NCBI GenBank assembly: GCA_949283905.1 | Contig: CASDUB010000225.1 | Coordinates: 1 to 6,107 of the forward strand | From: an uncultured Lachnospiraceae bacterium | Lineage (GTDB): Bacteria; Bacillota; Clostridia; Lachnospirales; Lachnospiraceae | DNA length: 6,107 bases | Reading direction: 5' to 3' | Shown here: positions 1 to 6,107 of the stretch, piece by piece | Layout of the letters: each line of letters opens with the position of its first letter | Numbering within the stretch: the stretch's first letter is position 1 | Position numbers and translations under genes: made by a program | The notes under the pieces: model-generated | The model's database searches: none | Seen by the model: the letters and a program-made list of their open reading frames with translations, nothing else | What the model was told of the DNA's origin: nothing

Positions 1-1322
1 TTGCCCATTCCTGTTTCCTGTCCAAGGCTTGCCTGACGCAGGAATGTGATATTTACAAGCACCTCAGGAAGATGATTTCCCTTCATCGGAAGTCTTACTC
101 CCATATGGTTTCCTATTGTCATAAGCACAGCATCGTATTCATTTAAAAGTTCAACAGGCTTTTCCACTTTTACGCCTGTTTCCATTTTAACGCCCTGATC
201 TTCGATAACTTTTACTTCATTTGCCACAACTTCTCTCGGAAGTCTGTATGAAGGGATTCCATACGACATCATTCCTCCCATAGCAGGAAGCGCTTCTTTT
301 ATGGTCACGTCGTGCCCCTGTTTTCTGAGATAATAAGCAGCCGTAAGTCCCGCGGGGCCTCCTCCTACTACGCATACTTTTTTGCCTGTATCAGGAAGCT
401 GTTTGCCTTTGCCCTTCCAGTATTTTCCCGTGTCGTGCTCAGCAGCGTAGCGTTTGATCTCGCGTATAGACATTCCTTCGCTGACTTCAGTCCTCTTGCA
501 TTTAGTTCTGCATGCCTGAGTACATATAAGTCCGAGAGTGTGAGGGAACGGAACTTTTTCACGCACTACAGCAGCTGCCGCGTCGCAGTCGCCCTCTTTT
601 ACAAATCTGATATAACGCGGAATATCCGTATGTGCCGGACATTCTGTGCGGCATGGAACAAGCAGTTCTTCCTTTGTATACTCAGAGTTCATTGCCTGAA
701 GTTTATCTCTGATAGTTCCTGTAGGACATACTTCAGCGCACGCAGTACAGAAACGGCAGTTTACGTCTTTAAGCAGTTTATCGTGAAGAGTTCCGACATA
801 AGTTTCCATGTCGTTCTGATTATACTGAAGAACTCCGACTTTTCTGAGATCGTTGCAGGCGCGTACGCAGCGGCCGCAAAGAACGCATCTGTTCATATCG
901 TGGATAAGAAGCGGATTTTCCGTGTTTTCCTTAAATCCTTTTACACGCGAGTGAAGACGTCCTGTAGAAGCTCCAATATACTGTATGAGAGTCTGAAGCT
1001 CGCAGTCTCCGTATTTAGGACATGTGGAACAGTCCTCGGGGTGCGCCGCAAGCAGAAGTTCCATGGATAATTTTCTCAGTTTATTTATCCTGTCGCTTTT
1101 TGTAGTGATCACCATGCCGTCTTTTGCTCTTAATGTGCATGAAGTGGTAACACCCTCCTGTCCCTCAACTTCAACGATACACATGCGGCATGAGCCGTTT
1201 TCCGGAAGATCGGGATGATGGCACAAATGAGGAATATAAATTCCGTTTTCAAGAGCGCAGTCAAGCACATTTTTATTGTCGGGCACCTCAAGAGATATGC
1301 CGTCAATAATTATCTTTGCCAT
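1..1322 (-). CDS. NuoG-like Fe-S / GltD-type FAD oxidoreductase fusion (3' end missing)
   Basis: The frame is open from ATG at 1322 to the left edge: 440 codons, with no stop seen. Residues 1-75 form a [2Fe-2S] ferredoxin domain (Cys34, Cys45, Cys48, Cys62). A NuoG-type His-Cys3 motif follows (His94, Cys98, Cys101, Cys107), then two CxxCxxCxxxC 4Fe-4S motifs (Cys146/149/152/156 and Cys189/192/195/199). From about residue 220 it is GltD-like: Cys224 and Cys228, then Cys267-x3-Cys271-x3-Cys275, then the FAD dinucleotide fold GGGPAG (320-325) with acidic Glu343, and GIPSYRLP (355-362). Such fusions pass electrons between NAD(P)H and low-potential acceptors in the cytoplasm; the partner here is unknown. 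The C-terminal NAD(P)H-binding part, perhaps 150-200 residues, lies outside. The start fits the usual beginning of the ferredoxin domain and has a modest GTGAG site 9 bases upstream. The gene follows a terminator, so it is probably expressed apart from the transporter genes. Domain assignment is firm; physiological role is not. Confidence 0.93.
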   Translation of the reverse strand, partial: MAKIIIDGISLEVPDNKNVLDCALENGIYIPHLCHHPDLPENGSCRMCIVEVEGQEGVTTSCTLRAKDGMVITTKSDRINKLRKLSMELLLAAHPEDCSTCPKYGDCELQTLIQYIGASTGRLHSRVKGFKENTENPLLIHDMNRCVLCGRCVRACNDLRKVGVLQYNQNDMETYVGTLHDKLLKDVNCRFCTACAEVCPTGTIRDKLQAMNSEYTKEELLVPCRTECPAHTDIPRYIRFVKEGDCDAAAAVVREKVPFPHTLGLICTQACRTKCKRTEVSEGMSIREIKRYAAEHDTGKYWKGKGKQLPDTGKKVCVVGGGPAGLTAAYYLRKQGHDVTIKEALPAMGGMMSYGIPSYRLPREVVANEVKVIEDQGVKMETGVKVEKPVELLNEYDAVLMTIGNHMGVRLPMKGNHLPEVLVNITFLRQASLGQETGMG

Positions 1323-1376
1323 ATATCTTTTCTCACTTTCTATAAATTTCTAACGTTTTTCCGTTACCTGCTCTTA

Positions 1377-1412
1377 TACAAAAGTGGCTGCCGCATACAC
1401 GGCAGCACACTT
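1377..1412 (-). terminator. Rho-independent terminator after the permease gene
   Basis: Read on the minus strand, arm AAGTG-(T bulge)-GCTGCCG pairs with CGGCAGC-CACTT across a six-base loop, giving 7 plus 5 base pairs with one bulged base. The hairpin is followed by TTGTAT, so with the last stem bases the T-run is TTTT and then broken. It starts 28 bases beyond the permease stop codon, the expected place to end the ATPase-permease transcript. The other side of the stem is also T-rich on the plus strand, but no plus-strand gene needs it. The T-run is short, so some read-through into the Fe-S gene is possible. Confidence 0.75.
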
Positions 1413-1439
1413 GATTTTCTTATTTTATTTGTGTTTGGC

Positions 1440-2393
1440 TTATTTGTCCTCACGCATTCTTCTTGCTTTCTGATAGTTGTCATATGCGATAGCCGCAACA
1501 AGAAGGATACCTTTTGCGATATACTGAGTGTATATAGAACCACCCATCATCTGGATACCATTTGAAAGAACTCCAAGGATGAGAACCGAAATGATAACGT
1601 TGAGGATGTTTCCGCCGCCGCCTGCGAATGAAATACCGCCGAGGATACAAGCTGTGAAGCATGAGAACATCGCATCAGATGCAATACCTGCACTTGCTGA
1701 TCCTGTACGTGCCGTAAGAACGATTGCTGATACGCCTACGAAAAGACCTGCGATAAGGAAGATCATCATACGTACTTTTCTTGTATTAACACCTGCAAGA
1801 CGTGTAGCTTCTTCGTTTCCGCCGAGTGAATATACGTAACGGCCGAAGTATGTTTTGTTAAGAAGGAACCATCCGATAAGAACTGCGATAACCATAAGGA
1901 TTACACAGATAGGAATAGGTCCGAGTTTACCCTGTCCGATTGTTTTGAACGCATCAGGGAAATCGAAGTATGTCTCTGAGTTAGAGCTTACGAACGCAAT
2001 ACCCTGATAGATAGTCATGGTAGCCATTGTAGCAACCATCGGGTGAACTTTAAGTTTGATAGCACAGACACCGTTTACAGATCCTAAAAGAGCTCCAACC
2101 GCAAGAGCGATTATAAGTGAAGGAACAATACCAACGCCTGCTTTTGTCATAAGTTTACCAAGTACAACCGATACGATACCGATCTGATACGATACCGAAA
2201 GGTCGGCACCCGAACTGATCATGATCATCGCGATACCGATAGTAGCAATGATAAGATATGAGTTCTGAATCAGAATGTTTGTAAGGTTAAGCCATGTAAA
2301 AAAGTTTGGTGCGGCAATTGCGAAGAAAATTATCGCCGCTATTAAGATAAGAAATATATATAATTTTTCTATAATTCTCGCTGCTTTTTTCAT
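1440..2393 (-). CDS. RbsC-type ABC importer permease
   Basis: This 317-residue hydrophobic protein is the inner-membrane channel of a carbohydrate-type ABC importer (ribose/xylose/galactose permease superfamily), at the usual RbsC length. It starts with a short basic segment (MKKAARIIEK) and then a membrane helix at about 11-28. Many further hydrophobic stretches follow. Family motifs seen are GADLSVS (about 62-68, cf. GxDLSVG in RbsC), LGGNEEATRLAGVNTRKVR after the middle helices (the loop that contacts the ATPase), and ILGGISFAGGGGN near residue 250. The C-terminal tail, KARRMREDK, is charged and cytoplasmic. Only one permease gene is present, so the channel is probably a homodimer as in RbsC. 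The gene begins 17 bases after the ATPase stop codon and is followed by a terminator, making it last in its operon. The substrate cannot be read from the sequence; a pentose, hexose, polyol or autoinducer-2-like compound would all fit the family. Confidence 0.95.
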   Translation of the reverse strand: MKKAARIIEKLYIFLILIAAIIFFAIAAPNFFTWLNLTNILIQNSYLIIATIGIAMIMISSGADLSVSYQIGIVSVVLGKLMTKAGVGIVPSLIIALAVGALLGSVNGVCAIKLKVHPMVATMATMTIYQGIAFVSSNSETYFDFPDAFKTIGQGKLGPIPICVILMVIAVLIGWFLLNKTYFGRYVYSLGGNEEATRLAGVNTRKVRMMIFLIAGLFVGVSAIVLTARTGSASAGIASDAMFSCFTACILGGISFAGGGGNILNVIISVLILGVLSNGIQMMGGSIYTQYIAKGILLVAAIAYDNYQKARRMREDK

Positions 2394-2403
2394 AAGAATT
2401 AAT

Positions 2404-2412
2404 CTCCCTCCT
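2404..2412 (-). promoter_or_regulatory. Permease ribosome binding site overlapping the ATPase stop
   Basis: The minus strand reads AGGAGGGAG, whose first two bases are also the last two of the ATPase stop codon TAG. The permease ATG follows the AGGAGG core by 13 bases and the GGGAG core by 10. A terminating ribosome would cover this site, which points to translational coupling of the two transporter subunits. Confidence 0.7.
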
Positions 2413-3892
2413 ATTTAGTGTCAGACATCATTGTAAGAATTCTTTCCTGAGTGAACTCTTCTCTCTGAAGTTCACCGGTCAGACGACCTTCGGCAAGGAT
2501 GTACATGCGGTCTGACATTCCGATAAGTTCTTCCATATCCGAACTGATCATCATGATAGCCTTGCCTTCTTTTGCAAGCTCATCTATAAGTTTGTATATC
2601 TCGGCTCTGGCGCCTACGTCGATACCTCTTGTAGGCTCATCGAAAATGATAAGCTTTGAATCGTTTACCAGAGTTCTTGCAAGAACAACCTTCTGCTGAT
2701 TACCGCCTGAAAGATTGTTTACCTTCTGATTTCTTGAAGGAGTTTTAATCCTAAGTTTTTCAATAAACTCTTCTGCCTGTTTCGCTTCAGTTTTTGTGTT
2801 TACAACAGTTGCTTTTGAAATTCCCGGAAGATGAGTAAGTGAAATATTCCAGTCAATACCGAATCCGAGAAGCACACCCTGATGCTTTCTGTCTTCAGGA
2901 ATAAGTCCTATACCGAGTTTAATTGCAGTACCAGGATCATGAACTTTTACAACTTCTCCGTCGAGTTTTACTGTTCCCGCATCCATCTTGTCAGCTCCGA
3001 AAATCATACGGGCAAGTTCAGTACGTCCGGCGCCTACAAGTCCTGCAATACCTACGATCTCGCCTTTATTGATATGCATTGAAATATTTTCATCTCCGAG
3101 TCCGCATACGCCTTCGATCTCAAGCATCGGCTCCGTATTAACGGCTCCTCGTTTCGGATAAATATCTTTCAGCTCACGGCCTACCATGTATTTGATAAGC
3201 TCGTTTCTGTTTGTTTCTGCCGTATTAAGCGTCGTGATATATTTTCCGTCTCGCATTATCGTAACTCTGTCTGTGATCTGGAATATCTCGTCGAGACGGT
3301 GCGATATATAAATGATCGCTACGCCGTGAGATTTTAATGTTCTGATGATCTCAAACAACAGTGTAACTTCTTCCTCTGTAAGCGGAGCCGTCGGCTCGTC
3401 AAGAACGAGGATCTTAACATCCTTTGAAACTGATTTTGATATCTCAACAAGCTGCATCTGCGCTGTCGAAAGCTCAAGAACAAGTTTCTTAGGATCGATC
3501 TTTACGTTAAGTTTGTCGAATACTTCCTGTGTCTTCTGATTTAAAATTTTGAAGTTAACAAATTTTCCGTATTTTGCTCCAAAACATACATTTTCCGCAA
3601 CAGTAAGTCCTTCGATCAGGTTCAGTTCCTGATAAACAACTTCTATTCCATGTTCCCTGGAAAGCTTCGGAGTCATTTCCGTAAATGTTTCTCCTCCGAT
3701 CTCAATCGTTCCACCGTCAGGTGTGATAGCTCCACACAGGCACTTGATCAAAGTGGATTTTCCTGCGCCGTTCTCACCGACAAGCGCATGAACTTCTCCT
3801 TCCCTGAGTTCAAGAGATACTTTGTCAAGCGCGAGAACGCCAGGATATTTCTTTGTCACTTCATTCAGACGTAATACTGTCTTATCTCCCAT
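2411..3892 (-). CDS. RbsA/MglA-type sugar ABC importer ATPase (two NBDs)
   Basis: This 493-residue cytoplasmic ATPase has two fused nucleotide-binding domains and powers the neighbouring permease; the length is typical of RbsA/MglA/XylG. Domain 1 has Walker A GENGAGKST (39-47), Q-loop Gln88, a degenerate signature LSTAQMQLVEI (141-151), Walker B ILVLDEPTAPL (161-171) and H-loop His198. Domain 2 has GLVGAGRTEL (284-293) in place of Walker A, with Arg instead of the catalytic Lys. It also has PEDRKHQG (332-339), intact signature LSGGNQQKV (394-402), Walker B LIIFDEPTRGIDVGA (414-428) and SSDMEE where an H-loop His would be. The degenerate second Walker A and lost H-loop are normal for this family, so domain 1 should hydrolyse ATP. 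I start at 3892 rather than the in-frame ATG at 3910 because a strong AAAAGGAG site sits 7 bases before 3892 and inside the longer reading. The substrate is unknown, and no substrate-binding protein gene is seen nearby. Confidence 0.96.
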   Translation of the reverse strand: MGDKTVLRLNEVTKKYPGVLALDKVSLELREGEVHALVGENGAGKSTLIKCLCGAITPDGGTIEIGGETFTEMTPKLSREHGIEVVYQELNLIEGLTVAENVCFGAKYGKFVNFKILNQKTQEVFDKLNVKIDPKKLVLELSTAQMQLVEISKSVSKDVKILVLDEPTAPLTEEEVTLLFEIIRTLKSHGVAIIYISHRLDEIFQITDRVTIMRDGKYITTLNTAETNRNELIKYMVGRELKDIYPKRGAVNTEPMLEIEGVCGLGDENISMHINKGEIVGIAGLVGAGRTELARMIFGADKMDAGTVKLDGEVVKVHDPGTAIKLGIGLIPEDRKHQGVLLGFGIDWNISLTHLPGISKATVVNTKTEAKQAEEFIEKLRIKTPSRNQKVNNLSGGNQQKVVLARTLVNDSKLIIFDEPTRGIDVGARAEIYKLIDELAKEGKAIMMISSDMEELIGMSDRMYILAEGRLTGELQREEFTQERILTMMSDTK

Positions 3893-3899
3893 CCTGCAT

Positions 3900-3907
3900 C
3901 TCCTTTT
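3900..3907 (-). promoter_or_regulatory. Ribosome binding site that fixes the ATPase start
   Basis: The minus strand reads AAAAGGAG, then seven bases, then ATG at 3892. An in-frame ATG at 3910 begins only three bases before this site and would turn the Shine-Dalgarno into codons. That upstream ATG has only a weak purine stretch ahead of it, and its six extra residues (MKRRCR) are not part of the conserved NBD start. Confidence 0.85.
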
Positions 3908-3936
3908 CATATAAATAGGTTTTATCCTACCAAACA

Positions 3937-3973
3937 GAGCATCCTTGATTTATTGTTTTTCGCAAGCATGCTC
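3937..3973 (-). promoter_or_regulatory. Imperfect 11-bp inverted repeat upstream of the ATPase gene
   Basis: On the minus strand GAGCATGCTTG (3973-3963) and CAAGGATGCTC (3947-3937) pair at 10 of 11 positions, with one internal C-C/G-G mismatch, around a 15-base AT-rich spacer. The dyad ends 44 bases before the ATPase start codon. It could be a paired operator for a repressor, a leader hairpin, or a weak terminator for the reductase transcript. The bases after the second arm are TGTTTGG, which is not a proper T-run, so termination is the least convincing option. The function is inferred from position only. Confidence 0.4.
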
Positions 3974-4047
3974 ATTTATTATGATTACATTTTATAGTCA
4001 GACGGCTTTTTCATAAAGGTGATAAAATAAAGAAAAGGTGGTCAGTA

Positions 4048-6075
4048 TTATAAAATTTTCATAGCCGCGTCATAACCCGCTCTTACGGCGTCGCCTATCT
4101 GACCCGGCTTGAAACAATCACCTATTACATAGCAGTCACAATCTTCACACGCTCCCGTCAGTTCTTCCGTATTATTCGGCGTCATTCCCATCGTATATAC
4201 TATAGTATCCGCCTTTACGAAATGCTCCTGACCGTCTTTTTCATAGATCACTCCGTCTGCTCTGATTTCTTTAACCGGAGCGCTCGTAATTGTTTTTACA
4301 TTTCTCTTTTCAAGTTCTCTTTTCAGCGCAAACCTATGCATACATATCGACTCTTTTGCAATGATATTTCTTCTGCCAACTACCGTCACGTTTTTGCCGC
4401 ATGCGGCAAGGTGAAGTCCCACCTCGCATCCCGTAAGTCCTGCTCCTATGAGAACCACATTCTGACCGATTTTTTCAGGTTCGCTGTAGACTTTAAGCGC
4501 GTCTATGGCGTATTCAACACCCTTTACATCAGGAACAGAAGGATGTGCGCCCGCTGCGATAATGACCGCGTCGGGTTTGTATTCCTTTATAAACGCAGCG
4601 TCAGCTTTTGTATTGAGCATAACGCGAATATTCAGGTATTCAATTTCCTTTTTAAGAGTCGTTATAAAATTCCTTCTGTCGATCTTATCATTGTCTTTTT
4701 TTGTAAATAAAAGAATGCCTCCGAGTTCATCGTTCTTTTCACAAAGAAGAACATCATGGCCGCGTCTTTTAGCCGTAATGGCAGCCTGCATTCCGCCGAC
4801 GCCTCCTCCGATAACAAGAACTTTTCTGCTTCCCTTCGGAGTCGGCAGTCTGTCTTCATAATATCCGAATCCCGAATTCGGATTTATCGAACACCTTCCC
4901 ATGGCAGCAGGAGTAAATATTGCGCCTTTTTCTTCTTCCGGCATTGTCTGAACAGGATCGTCGTCGCATTCAAGTGACCCCGGATAACATTTAAAACAGC
5001 GGATACATCTGCGGATAAGCTCTTCCTTACCGTCACGCGCCTTATTAGCAAATTCAGGATCGGCGTACGCCTGCCGTCCGAGAACGACAAAATCAACTTT
5101 TCCTTCCGATATTATCTTTTCCGCAAACTCAGGACTGTTTATTCCTCCGATAACGGCTACTTTTGATATCTTTACCGCTTTTTTTATTTTTTCGGCGAAA
5201 CGGACGTTATATCCGTGTTCGTCATAACTGTCTGTAAATGTATATGTTTCGTTTCCTTTCCATTTCAGGCCGTTCGAAACATGTATGATGTCGCATTTTC
5301 CGTCTATCAGACGGCAGAACTTGGTACAGTCATCTATGGTCATTCCTCCCGGGACGCCGTCTTCTGCCGACATTCTTACTTCTATTATAAAGTCTTCTCC
5401 TACCGCTTTTCTAACCGCATCGAGCACCATGATCGGAAACTTTGCTCTGTTTTCAATGGAACCGCCGAACTCATCTGTTCTGTGATTTGTCAATGGCGAT
5501 ATCCACTGCTGAAATAAAAATCCATGTCCTCCGTGAATAAGCACGCCGTCAAATCCGCACGCTTTAGCGAATAATGCGCCCGTCGCGAAATCATTACATA
5601 TTTTTTCCATAATTTCCGGCGTCATCGCATAAACATGAACACCGTCTTCCCTGATATATTCATCGGGGCCGTAGGGCACAAAGGGAAGTTCTGCCAGCGC
5701 CTGGCTCCCCTCATGACAGAATTCCAAAAGGGACACCGCTCCGTATTTATTAATGCGGTCGGCATATTCTTTAAACTGTTCGAACTGCTCGCCTTCATGC
5801 TTCGTATAATCAACTTTTCCGCCGGGAACGAGGGCAAGAGGCTTTTTAACAAATCCGCAAATGCCTTCTTCAAAGTTTATGCAAATTTCTCCTGTCGATA
5901 CTTCCGCCGCTCCGCCCTTTGATCTGTTCTCGCACATTCTGTATACGTTTTCAGTTATACCGTCGATATATATCGCATGGGCGAAAAGCGTCGGGCCTGT
6001 AATAATTCTGTTTCTGTATCTTTTTCCTCTTATAGTAAGAGGCGAAAATAAATTCGGGAATTTTGATACCGGCAT
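4048..6075 (-). CDS. Old Yellow Enzyme-type FMN/Fe-S/FAD reductase (enoate/dienoyl-CoA reductase family)
   Basis: This complete 675-residue protein has the layout of FadH, BaiCD/BaiH, enoate reductase and trimethylamine dehydrogenase. Residues 1-345 are an FMN-binding TIM barrel: FPNLFSPLTIRGKRYRNR (6-23), the active-site strand HGGHGFLFQQW (181-191), NHRTDEFGGSIENRAKF (197-213), Arg234, and phosphate-binding GG (310-311) and GRQ (334-336). An Fe-S motif follows, with Cys357, Cys360, Cys363 and most likely Cys395. The C-terminal half has an FAD fold, GGGVGG (423-428) with Glu446, a second NAD(P)-binding fold GAGLTGCEVG (544-553), and a closing IGDC segment (651-654). The family transfers hydride from NAD(P)H through FAD and Fe-S to FMN, reducing activated C=C bonds or related substrates in the cytoplasm. 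Phe186 replaces the usual catalytic Tyr. The start has AAGGAG six bases upstream. Neighbouring importer genes run the same way after 155 bases. The exact substrate is unknown. Confidence 0.95.
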   Translation of the reverse strand: MPVSKFPNLFSPLTIRGKRYRNRIITGPTLFAHAIYIDGITENVYRMCENRSKGGAAEVSTGEICINFEEGICGFVKKPLALVPGGKVDYTKHEGEQFEQFKEYADRINKYGAVSLLEFCHEGSQALAELPFVPYGPDEYIREDGVHVYAMTPEIMEKICNDFATGALFAKACGFDGVLIHGGHGFLFQQWISPLTNHRTDEFGGSIENRAKFPIMVLDAVRKAVGEDFIIEVRMSAEDGVPGGMTIDDCTKFCRLIDGKCDIIHVSNGLKWKGNETYTFTDSYDEHGYNVRFAEKIKKAVKISKVAVIGGINSPEFAEKIISEGKVDFVVLGRQAYADPEFANKARDGKEELIRRCIRCFKCYPGSLECDDDPVQTMPEEEKGAIFTPAAMGRCSINPNSGFGYYEDRLPTPKGSRKVLVIGGGVGGMQAAITAKRRGHDVLLCEKNDELGGILLFTKKDNDKIDRRNFITTLKKEIEYLNIRVMLNTKADAAFIKEYKPDAVIIAAGAHPSVPDVKGVEYAIDALKVYSEPEKIGQNVVLIGAGLTGCEVGLHLAACGKNVTVVGRRNIIAKESICMHRFALKRELEKRNVKTITSAPVKEIRADGVIYEKDGQEHFVKADTIVYTMGMTPNNTEELTGACEDCDCYVIGDCFKPGQIGDAVRAGYDAAMKIL

Positions 6076-6081
6076 TTTTTT

Positions 6082-6087
6082 CTCCTT
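6082..6087 (-). promoter_or_regulatory. Ribosome binding site of the reductase gene
   Basis: AAGGAG is followed by six A residues and then ATG at 6075. This supports the chosen start, as does the match of the first residues to the usual N-terminus of the flavin barrel. Only 20 bases lie beyond the site before the window ends, so the promoter and any upstream gene are not visible. Confidence 0.8.
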
Positions 6088-6107
6088 GTCAAAATTTTTT
6101 TGTAAAA

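Noticed and set aside
284..331. Second Walker A of the ATPase lacks the catalytic Lys (GLVGAGRT), suggesting a damaged domain.
   Set aside because: This substitution is the normal state of the second domain in RbsA/MglA-type ATPases, so it is not decay. The coordinates given are residue numbers in the ATPase, not bases.
312..1070. Long open frame on the plus strand (252 codons) inside the Fe-S flavoprotein gene.
   Set aside because: It lies wholly antisense to a gene with clear cofactor motifs. Its translation is rich in Ser, Phe, Cys and Arg with no recognisable domain, and no ribosome binding site precedes it.
1024..1565. Two short plus-strand frames (1024-1218 and 1215-1565), overlapping by four bases like a coupled pair.
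   Set aside because: Both overlap real minus-strand genes, and the second runs straight through the terminator. Neither has a convincing ribosome binding site or domain.
3978..4019. Possible minus-strand promoter: TATAAA (3996-3991) or CATAAT (3983-3978) as a -10 box before the ATPase gene.
   Set aside because: No acceptable -35 hexamer lies 16-18 bases upstream of either, and AT-rich spacer DNA yields such boxes by chance.
4015..4040. Direct repeat AAAGGTG (4015-4021 and 4034-4040) just beyond the reductase stop codon.
   Set aside because: Seven bases in purine-rich DNA is weak, there is no third copy, and it forms no hairpin that could act as a terminator.
4222..4710. Plus-strand open frame (162 codons) opposite the reductase FAD domain.
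   Set aside because: It is the reverse-complement shadow of well-conserved dinucleotide-binding sequence, with low-complexity-looking translation and no ribosome binding site.

Overview
This window looks like part of a chromosome from an anaerobic Firmicute, probably a clostridial or Lachnospiraceae-type gut organism. The reasons are AT-leaning coding DNA with many AGA and ATA codons, strong purine-rich Shine-Dalgarno sites, and two oxygen-sensitive-looking flavin/iron-sulfur oxidoreductases. The taxon is inferred from style only; there is no rRNA or other marker gene.

All four genes lie on the minus strand, so transcription runs from high to low coordinates. First comes a complete 675-residue Old Yellow Enzyme-type reductase with an Fe-S site and a C-terminal FAD/NAD(P) domain (6075-4048), in the family of 2,4-dienoyl-CoA reductase, BaiCD/BaiH, enoate reductase and trimethylamine dehydrogenase. 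A 155-base gap follows, with an imperfect 11-bp dyad. Next are a tandem-domain RbsA/MglA-type importer ATPase (3892-2411) and an RbsC-type permease (2393-1440). These two are 17 bases apart, and the permease ribosome binding site overlaps the ATPase stop codon, so they form a tight transcription unit. A hairpin with a short T-run closes it. Last is a large multi-cluster Fe-S flavoprotein (1322 to the left edge, incomplete): a NuoG-like N-terminus ([2Fe-2S], His-Cys3 and two 4Fe-4S motifs) fused to a GltD-type NAD(P)H/FAD domain.

One reading is an uptake-and-reduction locus: the transporter imports a small molecule, the flavin reductase saturates an activated C=C bond or performs a related reduction, and the Fe-S/GltD protein moves electrons between NAD(P)H and a low-potential carrier. 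This is inference from adjacency; no substrate can be named. The importer's substrate-binding protein is not in the window. No tRNA, rRNA, CRISPR array, insertion sequence or phage gene was seen, and no gene-free stretch exceeds about 155 bases.
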